This document shows positions 1-20,175 of a stretch of DNA of 22,518 bases, piece after piece; positions within the stretch are counted from its first letter, which is position 1, and each line of letters starts with the position of its first letter. The notes under the pieces were generated by a model. That model was not told the origin of the DNA and made no database searches. It was given only the letters and a program-made list of their open reading frames with translations. This DNA is from Pelomyxa schiedti. Lineage: Eukaryota > Evosea > Pelobiontida > Pelomyxidae. A program made the position numbers and the translations under genes. The stretch is from positions 1-22,518 of the forward strand of contig JAHLWZ010000442.1 of the NCBI GenBank assembly GCA_020536535.1. Direction: 5' to 3'.

Positions 1-581
1 AGAATCTCTAGGCAAGGTTGAATCACGCACACAAAGCAGGCAGGTACCTCCAAAAAATACCGCACTGTTATGGCAGAGTTCCACATACTGGTCGTAGGTA
101 CTCTGCCCTCAAACCATCCTGAAAAATGTTATGAGTGACACAACAGAAATCAACAGAAACAGTACCTTGAAACTCCGAGAGGAGGCTGAAACAGCACTTT
201 GTCCCAAAAACGTGGGTGTGCTCGAAGGTGTGAGCCAAGGAGACCTCGAAGGCGTTAAGGTTGAACGTTTGTCAAGGCGGAAAACGTTAAACCTTGGGCG
301 GAAAGTTAGGGTACGTGTCGTCAAACGATATCCAGAAGTGCAACACGAGGCCCGGGAACTCAGACTCGTCTGCGGCCAATCAAAAATGTTGAAAAATGAA
401 GGGTGCAAACAAACCAGGGAAAAAGATGTTGCAACACCACTCCTTGATGTTGTTCTCCGAGGGTGCTGCGTTAACCCTGTACAACGGGTGGCTCACAAGT
501 TCCACATAGTGCTATACAAGATAGATCTTAGTACTCCCAAAGAGCATCAAACTCTACCTTCTGCAAGAACTTGACCGCCAT
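1..581 (-). CDS. Ubiquitin-conjugating enzyme (E2, UBC fold) protein, 3' partial
   Basis: I read a spliced gene running off the left edge. Proposed exons: 581-558, 511-415, 369-293, 244-166, 118-48 and perhaps 7-1. The introns are 46, 45, 48, 47 and 40 nt, all GT-AG, and the first has a TACTAA branch site. All exon phases agree. The protein starts MAVKFLQK and then shows E2 landmarks in order: ENNIKEW, a beta-strand segment ending in SFDDTYPNFPPK followed by V, then EHTHVFGTKCCFSLL, then WNSAITVRYFLE. These match the E2 N-lobe, the PPKV turn, the active-site region (Cys in KCC) and the W-x-x-A/P-ITV segment. The classical HPN motif is replaced by HTHVFG, so activity is uncertain. Family knowledge: E2s carry ubiquitin or a ubiquitin-like protein as a thioester. 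Which modifier is used cannot be told. The start Met is the only good one before ENNIKEW. The C-terminal helices lie outside the window. Confidence 0.75.
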
Positions 582-882
582 GGCTATTTGACTGTACGAC
601 CTCGGTTTTTTGTGGAAAAATGGTTCGTACAGGAACGGGAAAAAACCCCTGCAGGGGTTTCAGGTCAGAACAAACAACAATCTCGAAAAAAAAAGTCTTC
701 TCAGAGCGTGACAAGATTTTTATACTCATGGGTAGTTAGTACAATGGAAAATCATCATGAGGCACTCGCACCTCAAGGGGTTCTGTTCGGTTCAGACACA
801 GAGGCTCTTCCTGTAAGTTCTAATTGTGGGATGGTGCACCAGTTAGGAGAAAACAATACGCCTAAGGGAAACACACAGGCCG
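582..882. promoter_or_regulatory. Divergent intergenic region between the E2-like gene and the orphan gene
   Basis: About 300 bp separate two divergent starts, so it probably holds both promoters. No clear TATA box or other element was recognised. A possible short upstream exon of the rightward gene lies here: an ATG at 744, 23 codons, then a perfect GTAAGT donor at 813. The acceptor at 845-846 would keep the frame to the ATG at 883, but that intron would be only 34 nt. It is therefore uncertain whether the rightward gene starts at 744 or at 883. Confidence 0.4.
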
Positions 883-2220
883 ATGGAGCACGTGCTCAGG
901 GACGCCGCAACAGCGATCGTGACGATCGAAGGGTGGGACACATCGCGCATCGCCACATACGCAGTACCGTCGACGACTGTACCGACGGCCAAGTCACAAG
1001 TCCTCGCAATGTTGTGCGCCACGCTCCCACCGCCACCACCACATGTTGTCCGACAACCCCCGTCATCGCCGTCGTCACCATCAGCAACAACGATGGCAGC
1101 TCAACAAACAGCAACAACGGCGATGAGAGAGTGGGCACAGTCGACTGCTATTTTCAGGGCCTGGGCTCAGGACTGGGTGCTCAGGCCTGTGGGCGCTGGT
1201 GCCGCGTTCCGGCTTCCCATAGTTGCGGGAGGTCGGCGCGACAACCACCGCAAATGGCTGCTGTGCGTGAGCCTGTCGCCAACCCTGGGGCTCACCAGCC
1301 GCTGCCTTGTCTTCTGCGACCGCGTTCGTCCCGTCTTGGGCTGGGTTGGCACCAATTCCCTGCTGATTCTGCAGGAGTCCGTCCTCGGCAACTCCTACGA
1401 CTGCAACGGGAAGTGGATTGTGGGATACCGCCCCACTCCGCAATTGCGCGTCCGCAGGGTCGAAAAGAGCGCCGACGAGGCTATTTTTGGCCCTGAGATA
1501 TTTGGCCCAGAGGTGGTTGTTCCACTATCACGTGGAAGCTTCCACGGATTCAGGTTCTCGCCTCTTAGTGATGACGTTCTGGTATTACATGGTACAGATT
1601 CTCCAAGTGGAAATGGTTTTGTTTCATTTGTGGACTTGGAAGCAACTGTGAAAAAGAAGGTGTGTGTAATCATTTCAAAGAGCACTATTTGTGGGATTAC
1701 CTTTCCCCCAAAGAGTGTAATTGGTGCCACTTGGTCTGCTTATGATGGTTCAATGTGTGCAATGACTAGGAATGTAATCCAACATTCTGTGACACTTGTG
1801 GAACCAGCAACAGGAGACACACTAGGTTGGTTTCCACCATTCACTGATGTGGAGCCCATAGGCAAGTCACACCTGTTCATCCCCCCAAAGCCAGCACTGA
1901 AGCACGAGGAGGACGAATGGACACACATGTTCAGGGTTTACCAAATTGGTGACCTAACAAAGCCATCCCTTTGTGTGCCATGCACTTGGGCTTGTCCAAG
2001 TAGCCAATCAGGCCTCATTCTGTCAACATCAGTCAGTGACCGAAAGCCATCCCTTTCCATGCCAGCTACTTGCTCAAGTAAACAGTCATGCCTCATTCCC
2101 ATACCCAGTTTCATTGAAGAGTCCACCCAGTTGCACTTCTCACTCCATGATGCAGCCACAGGTCTCCATTTGGGTGTGTTTACTGTCCCAGTGTCGTTTC
2201 CCTTCCACTTTGACCCATGA
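883..2220 (+). CDS. Hypothetical protein, probable amoebal lineage-specific family
   Basis: This is a single open frame of 445 codons with no intron needed. I do not recognise a named domain. The N-terminal third is GC-rich and low in complexity, with a run of six Pro near residue 50 followed by Ser/Pro and Ala/Thr stretches. The rest has regular beta-rich segments with recurring Gly/Val/Trp positions (WVLRPV, LLCVSLSPTLG, KWIVGYRP, FSPLSDDVLVLHG), which suggests a beta-propeller-like or all-beta fold. That is inference. Composition changes inside the gene: GC-rich codons up to about 1460 and AT-richer ones after. From memory, Pelomyxa-type genomes carry large families of orphan proteins with this pattern, but I cannot verify it here. 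An imperfect 84-bp tandem duplication sits near the 3' end. A start at 744 through a small upstream exon is an alternative. A poly(A) signal follows at 2270. Confidence 0.7.
   Translation: MEHVLRDAATAIVTIEGWDTSRIATYAVPSTTVPTAKSQVLAMLCATLPPPPPHVVRQPPSSPSSPSATTMAAQQTATTAMREWAQSTAIFRAWAQDWVLRPVGAGAAFRLPIVAGGRRDNHRKWLLCVSLSPTLGLTSRCLVFCDRVRPVLGWVGTNSLLILQESVLGNSYDCNGKWIVGYRPTPQLRVRRVEKSADEAIFGPEIFGPEVVVPLSRGSFHGFRFSPLSDDVLVLHGTDSPSGNGFVSFVDLEATVKKKVCVIISKSTICGITFPPKSVIGATWSAYDGSMCAMTRNVIQHSVTLVEPATGDTLGWFPPFTDVEPIGKSHLFIPPKPALKHEEDEWTHMFRVYQIGDLTKPSLCVPCTWACPSSQSGLILSTSVSDRKPSLSMPATCSSKQSCLIPIPSFIEESTQLHFSLHDAATGLHLGVFTVPVSFPFHFDP
1959..2115 (+). repeat. Imperfect 84-bp tandem duplication inside the orphan gene
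   Basis: The sequence aagccatccct recurs at 1960 and 2044, and each copy is followed by a related Cys/Ser segment and by a shared CCTCATTC. The period is 84 bp, or 28 codons, so the frame is kept. In protein terms KPSL..P....SSQSGLI is followed by KPSL..P....SKQSCLI. The second copy is shorter in its recognisable part and has diverged, so the duplication is not recent. Confidence 0.6.
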
Positions 2221-2765
2221 TTGTTTTCTGTGGCACTCTGTTATGCTGGTTTTCCCTTGAAGGCATAATAATAAACCCAAACCACTTAATGTTATTATGG
2301 CGTTCTTGCATAGTGGCTTTGGAGGTATCGAGTTATCTGCAAGATTATAGTGCAAAGGAGCGTTCTGGTATGGTGGAATCGTTATGTTGATCGTGATGTT
2401 GTGGAATGGCGTATTCAGCCGACACAGAAGCGGACATTTTCGGCATGGGAGCGGATATGTCCGGCACTGAAGCAGCACTACGAGCATGCACCCTGCAATG
2501 AGATTAGACAAAGATCTCATCAACTGAGCAGAAAGGGGAAAGAAGTGACTGTAGTCCATCCCCGGTGTTTTCGGAACTGCGAACTCACCGAGGATTTTCT
2601 ATGTATAGGAGATTGTATCCTTTCTCGAATCTGTTTTGGGAATCCCCTAAACTTAGGGAAAACGCATTATGTGCATGTTTCATAACATGATGATGTTTTC
2701 TTCTTCTTCTAAGCGTCTCAATAAGAAACATTAAACATTAATTCGTGTTATCGGCAAACGGGTGT
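2221..2765. other. Intergenic region between two plus-strand genes
   Basis: It holds the 3' UTR and poly(A) signal of the upstream gene and presumably the promoter of the downstream surface-protein gene. An open frame at 2350-2685 has no recognisable content and I do not call it. Around 2429-2472 there is a weak internal similarity (gcggacatttt against gcggatatgt). No RNA gene was recognised. Confidence 0.4.
2270..2275 (+). terminator. Putative poly(A) signal AATAAA of the orphan gene
   Basis: AATAAA lies 50 bp after the stop codon at 2220, at the distance expected for a eukaryotic polyadenylation signal. No transcript evidence is available. Confidence 0.4.
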
Positions 2766-4303
2766 ATGAGAACTCGGACTGTGCTGGTGTGGTTGTGTTT
2801 CGTTGGCTCCAGTTTCGGTGCGCATTCCTTTTTTTGTTGTGCCAACAACTCAGTTGTTGTGTAGGTCAAATATGTTCAGTTTTCACCACAGTCACTCTCC
2901 CATACCATGGGTTGGGCACCTTGAATACCTCAGCCCCAACACCAACTCCATGTTCGCCGACTCAAACTTACCGTGGTTTGTAGCACCTTTTTACAGGAAA
3001 AACCAAAACCCAGCCAATTTCTTTCACTAGGTGACCAGTACAAGTTCTCTGTGCCTGCCGAGGGAACGTTGACAGTGACTCTTTCGCTCACTGGCTACGA
3101 CTGGTACCTGGAACTGGCAACTGGTGCTTGTGAATGCTTCAGTGAAGTGAGCTTTTCGATTTAACGGCAATGCAATTCCCACTTTCCCCAAAGGGTCAGT
3201 CAACAATAGAAGTCGCTCTTACCAGCAGTGGAGAGTACATTGCGGTTGTTTCCCAGAACTCGGAGATTGAGTTTGGGAATTATGTACTTGATATCTACGT
3301 GGTCCCGCCACTTGGGACGTCATCAGAATCACTGTCATCTTCATTGGAATCCTCATCTCAGTCATCATCTCATTCCCTATCTTTGTCATCCTCTTCTCAC
3401 TCGTCATCATCCATTTCACAGTCATCCTCCAATTCCCCATCTTTATCATCATCCATTTCACAGTCATCCTCCAATTCCCTATCTTTATCATCATCTCTAT
3501 CACAGTCATCATCGGGTTCTCTTTCTCAGTCACTGTATTCTCAGTCATCGTCACATTCAGTTTCTTTGTCATCACCCCATTCCCTATCTTTGTCCCAATC
3601 GTCTTCTGAGTCAATTTCACAATCACAACCACTATCGTCATCAAGTTCATTCTTGGTATCTGGTTCCGCCTCACGAAGTGAATCAGAGTCCCAGTCAAAT
3701 TCTGAGTCAGTTTCCCGATCTCTATCACTCTCAGAATCTCTTCTGCAATCACCATCCATTTCAGAATCAGTGTCGTCATCAAACTCACAGTCTTTCATGA
3801 CCTCAGATTCCCACTCTGGGTCAAACTCACAGTCCTCTTCCCTCTCACAGTCCTGCTCACGCTCACTTTCCAATTCTCAGTCAGCATCAATGTCCGATTC
3901 TGAATCAACCTCACAGTCACATTCAGAATCACAGTCCTCTCTCCTTTCTCTCTCCAAGTCACTTTCAACGTCCTCTTCCACTTCAGAATCGATATCCACT
4001 TCAACATCCACTTCAGAATCGGTATCCACTTCAACATCCACATCATCCTCAGCCGATCTTTCACAGCCATCATCATCCTCCTCTTCTTCGTCAGTCATTT
4101 TGAGCACTTCAGTCATTAGCACCAGCAGTGACAGCAGCAAGGAGAGCATTTCAGGAGGGTGGTGGGTGGTGCTTTCGTTTGGGTTTGTTGCTGTGTTTGG
4201 AGGGTGTGCGTTTGGTGCGTACATCACACACATGTGGTGCAGAGCCAGAAAGAACACCAACTCACTCCCTGATTCAACGGAATTGAATGATTTGCACGTG
4301 TAA
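2766..4303 (+). CDS. Type I membrane protein: signal peptide, PPC-like domain, Ser-rich stalk, TM helix
   Basis: The ATG at 2766 opens a typical signal peptide (MRTRTVLVWLCFVGSSFGA). The next part continues in another frame (VTLPYHGLGTLNTSA), and neither a spliced junction nor a single frame was found near 2830-2910. Then: intron 2973-3030 (58 nt, phase 1), exon 3031-3146 (YKFSVPAEGTLTVTLS), intron 3147-3193 (47 nt, phase 0), exon 3194-4303. The pattern Y-x-FSVPAxGTLTVTLS ... SGEYIAVV ... GNYVLDIYV resembles pre-peptidase C-terminal (PPC) beta-sandwich domains. It is followed by about 270 residues made mostly of Ser with Gln, Leu, Glu and Thr, then a hydrophobic helix (VVLSFGFVAVFGGCAFGAYI) and a tail of about 23 residues. 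Inference: a surface protein whose stalk is probably O-glycosylated. No ligand or function can be named. Confidence 0.65.
3319..4140 (+). repeat. Ser-codon low-complexity tract with local tandem repeats
   Basis: The stalk is built from TCA/TCC/TCT-rich codons. Two local tandem repeats are clear. A 42-bp unit (14 residues, starting SISQSSSNS) recurs at 3411 and 3453. A 30-bp unit (10 residues, SESISTSTST then SESVSTSTST) recurs at 3981 and 4011. Both periods are multiples of three. The composition keeps several frames on both strands open, so long antisense frames here are artefacts. Confidence 0.8.
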
Positions 4304-4702
4304 CACACGATGAGTTAAATTTTGATTTGCCGTGAAGGTAACATTTGGTGTCGCGGTTTCCGTCCTTCAAGCGAACGTTGGTTACGAAACTCAGACCCGC
4401 TACACCCGATGCACCTTTCGCCATCACCAGCGCGAACCTTTCTCTGAATGTAATCTGTGGTTCTGAATTCCAGTTGCGCCAACACCTTTTCTGCCTTTAC
4501 GGCACAGTGACACTGGTAGGTGGGCTTCTTGAGCACCTGCCAGTGGCAGCAACAAAGAAAACAAAAGGCTTGAAGGAACGGGTGACAACACCCATGGTGA
4601 TACTGACGTCGGTTGTCACCGCCGCACAAACACCATGAGCACTACCACAGTCACAACAAAACCACGAACCAAAAAAAAACCTGCCAACCAAACACCACAT
4701 TT
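4304..4702. other. Convergent intergenic region (3' ends of the surface-protein and ARF genes)
   Basis: About 400 bp lie between two convergent stops and should hold both 3' UTRs. Short open frames exist on both strands (plus 4345-4638, minus 4315-4629), but neither has a recognisable motif, a spliced partner or a clear codon pattern. No RNA gene was recognised. Confidence 0.4.
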
Positions 4703-5320
4703 TCAAGCATCAAGGTTGTGGCACAGCCAGTCAACAGCTTCTTGTATTCCCAGGCCAAATGTTGCACTGCTTTGCATCACAGTCCACTTCCTGCCTGTCA
4801 TTGTGTCTGCTCTTGTACTGAGGCCAAGCCTCTCAGCAATCACGGACCCCTCAACGGCTCCTGGTAGGTCCTGCTTGTTGGCTAGAACAAGTACTGAGGC
4901 ACATGCAACAAGCCTCTGTTGTTTAAGGAGGTTGTGGAGCTCAAAATTGGCATCACTCAGTGCTTCTGTGTCGTTACTATCTACTACAAATATAAGCCCA
5001 GCCGGTGTATTCTGCATATACTGCACCGACTTTAGTATTTTGAAGAAATAGGTTCCAACAATTACTACGGGACCTTCTGTATTGGGTGACTTTACCTGTA
5101 GCCACAGAGGCTTTATGTTATATTGGCCCACAAAATCAAACACGGTGAAGTGAACCTTGGAGTTCCTTGTTTTGTAGATTGCAGTCTCCCAATTGTCAGC
5201 CATAGTAGTCACCCCGTTGGGGCACAACCAATCAACAACAGTGGTCTTTCCAGCACCAAAAAGTCCCACGACAATCACATGCAAATCGCGCCCCCGCTCC
5301 GTTGTCAATGACCCTCCCAT
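4703..5320 (-). CDS. Divergent ARF/ARL-family small GTPase
   Basis: Two exons: 5320-5096 and 5020-4703, with a 75-nt intron at 5095-5021. The spliced protein has 180 residues, the usual ARF length. Landmarks seen: Gly at position 2 (possible N-myristoylation), P-loop GLFGAGKT (19-26), a Thr in switch I, DFVGQ (62-66) where ARFs have DVGGQ, PLW, GLIFVVDSND, NKQD (123-126), and SSAT with a C-terminal VDWL. Two usually strict positions differ: W before DVGGQ is Phe, and the first Gly of GGQ is Val. The catalytic-type Gln is kept. Family knowledge: ARF proteins cycle GDP/GTP on membranes and recruit coats and effectors. The switch changes may alter hydrolysis or GEF recognition (inference). The gene lies 163 bp downstream of the BEACH gene on the same strand. 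An AT-rich inverted repeat (aataat...attatt, about 5348-5376) sits just upstream. Confidence 0.88.
   Translation of the reverse strand: MGGSLTTERGRDLHVIVVGLFGAGKTTVVDWLCPNGVTTMADNWETAIYKTRNSKVHFTVFDFVGQYNIKPLWLQVKSPNTEGPVVIVGTYFFKILKSVQYMQNTPAGLIFVVDSNDTEALSDANFELHNLLKQQRLVACASVLVLANKQDLPGAVEGSVIAERLGLSTRADTMTGRKWTVMQSSATFGLGIQEAVDWLCHNLDA
5021..5095 (-). other. Stop-free 75-nt intron in the ARF gene
   Basis: The open frame continues through this segment, but ARF alignment shows 25 surplus residues between PLWLQ and YMQNT. The segment starts GTAAAG, has TACTAA near its end and closes with GGTGCAG. Removing it restores the normal spacing between the PLW and QNT motifs. Because it is a multiple of three without a stop, an unspliced reading would give a 205-residue protein. 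Confidence 0.85.
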
Positions 5321-5483
5321 GTGCTCGTACTCTCTTTGTTTCTTTTTTAAAAATAATAATATCTCAATTATTATTTACAAACGGCCCTTCAAATTGATTT
5401 TGCGAGTGTGAATTGTTTGATTGATATTTGTTGCATAAACTTTGAGCGTGGAGGGGCTATGGTGACTTGTGTGGTTGTGGTTA
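5321..5483. promoter_or_regulatory. Short AT-rich spacer between the BEACH and ARF genes
   Basis: This 163-bp spacer must hold the 3' UTR of the BEACH gene and the promoter of the ARF gene, both on the minus strand. It contains an AT-rich inverted repeat at about 5348-5376. No other element was recognised. Confidence 0.4.
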
Positions 5484-18724
<13,241 letters not shown>

Positions 18725-18966
18725 TACGGAGAGAGCGATAAATAAATATTTTTCTGTTTTCTCCTAAAGGATTTTTGTTTTTTCTTCTGAGGGCAAGGAC
18801 TTGAATACTCAAGGAACTGCCTTGGGGAAGATCTGCCTTACAATCTAATTTGCACTTTGCATACAAACCCACAAATTAGATTTAAAATTCCAAAATGCTT
18901 TGTTTGTTCCTGCCAAATCAAATCTTAGTCAATATAATACACAGTGTGTTTAAGTGAGAAGACGGT
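18725..18966. promoter_or_regulatory. Spacer between membrane-protein gene copy 1 and the BEACH gene
   Basis: It carries the 3' UTR of the upstream gene and the promoter of the BEACH gene, both on the minus strand. The segment tcaatataatacacagtg (18929-18946) recurs downstream of the second gene copy near 21560, so the duplicated unit includes part of the 3' UTR. Confidence 0.45.
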
Positions 18967-19998
18967 TTACACAAGACGGCTGCTGCTGCCTCTGACAGAC
19001 CCTGTTGTTGAGTTAGGAGTGTATCAAATAAAACGAAAAAGAGAGATTGGGGGAGGGTGAAACAAAAAAAAAAGGAAAAGCGGAATTGAAGGTTATAAGA
19101 TAACATACAAATTGTGACAGGGGTTGATTGAGCACCAACTGCGTTTACTGACACAATCACACCCTTTGTGGTGATATACACCCTGGCTCCAGACTGTGCC
19201 CCGCAGTGCACCTCGACTGTGCCCTTTGTGTAGTCACATGTGGCTGGGTCCAGCGTGGACAGGGATGTCCGGGCTTGTGTGAGTCCGCACGTGGTTACTA
19301 CCATAAGGTCGTCCTTATCAGGTGTCAGAGAGTAAAGCTGCCCACTTTGTGCTGTTTGTGTTGTAAGCTGATATATGTTTAAAAAATAACCACACTATCC
19401 TTAACTGGCCGGCACTTTATTTACATCGAAAAATGGTGCTTACATAAAAACAAAGGGAAAAAAAAAAAATCAAAAATTAATAAGTGGTGGAGGCCAACAA
19501 ACCTTGAAATGAGACCGGCAGGGCACCAGTGACTGGAATGGCGTCTCCACAGGGAGTACTATAAACATTGTGGGCCACCACGGCAGCCGCGGCACCAACA
19601 GTAAGTACTTTTACCGTCACAGGCCCCTGCTCCCGGTCCCCTAATTCTTTCCACGCCACGTCGGTCACGGCCGAACTTCTGACCACTTTGAGAATCGACG
19701 CCGCCCAGGCGCCCCGGCCCAAACGAGTGGCTCCCTCCTCGATGATGTTGTTGTTGTTGTTCTCGTTTGTGTTTGCTGTGGCGGCAGCGAAATTATCGAC
19801 TCGACCTCCTCCTCCTGCTGCTGCCGCTCGTGCTTGTGGCGAGACGGCACCGTCGTCGGTGTTCGCGGATGTCGCCGATTGGTGGATGAAGAGACACGCG
19901 GAAGCGACGACGAGAACGGCCGCCACGCACAGTGCGAAGACGACGACGAGTCTCTTTTTTGTGGTGGCACCCCAACACGCGTAGCGGCGTGGGATCAT
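18967..19998 (-). CDS. Type II membrane protein, copy 1 of a duplicated gene pair
   Basis: Three exons: 19998-19503, 19351-19109 and 19001-18967. Introns are 151 nt (phase 1) and 107 nt (phase 1, donor GTATGT). The protein has 257 residues and ends SSSRLV. A short basic cytosolic segment (MIPRRYACWGATTKKR) precedes one hydrophobic helix (LVVVFALCVAAVLVVASACL), which fits type II topology. Then come an Ala/Gly linker, a five-Asn run and a globular part with GALPVSF, LMVVTTCGLTQARTSL, CDYTKGTVEVHC, GARVYITTKGVIVSVNAVGA and STPVTI. This outer part looks all-beta with paired Cys, loosely PPC-like (inference). No family is recognised. Exon limits are supported by identical sites in copy 2. The gene starts 177 bp from the divergent GTPase-F-box gene. 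Confidence 0.8.
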
Positions 19999-20175
19999 GT
20001 GTGTTTTTGGGGTGTGCTGGGACGCGAGTTTCGGGTGATCAAACCGTCAGGTGTTATTTCAGGAACAATGAAACATCTGATGAATAATAGTTTAAGATTT
20101 CCATCAACGTAATCCGTCGACCGGAACGTTCCGGCTGTAATTTTCCTAGTAGTAATCTCAGATAGGTCGGACGAC
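19999..20175. promoter_or_regulatory. 177-bp bidirectional promoter region
   Basis: It separates the starts of the leftward membrane-protein gene and the rightward GTPase-F-box gene, so it must drive both. No TATA box or known motif was recognised. It contains ccgtcgacc... and aacgttcc, close to palindromes, near 20115-20130, which may be chance. Confidence 0.45.

Noticed and set aside
131-574. Plus-strand open frame of 147 codons
   Set aside because: It is antisense to the E2-like exons, whose splice sites, phases and motifs are clear, and it has no recognisable content.
588-1496. Plus-strand open frame of 302 codons overlapping the orphan gene
   Set aside because: The overlapping frame from 883 runs much further and has regular protein-like composition. 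This one becomes Arg/His/Pro-rich nonsense past 880.
2350-2685. Plus-strand open frame of 111 codons in the intergenic region
   Set aside because: No domain, no helpful splice partner and low-quality composition; probably chance.
3219-4308. Several long minus-strand and shifted frames over the Ser-rich tract
   Set aside because: The repetitive TCA/TCC codons keep all frames open. Their translations are Met/Ile/Thr-, His/Pro- or Asp/Glu-rich mirror products of the repeat.
4345-4638. Plus-strand open frame of 97 codons between convergent genes
   Set aside because: It lies where both 3' UTRs are expected. No motif was recognised, and overlapping minus frames are equally open.
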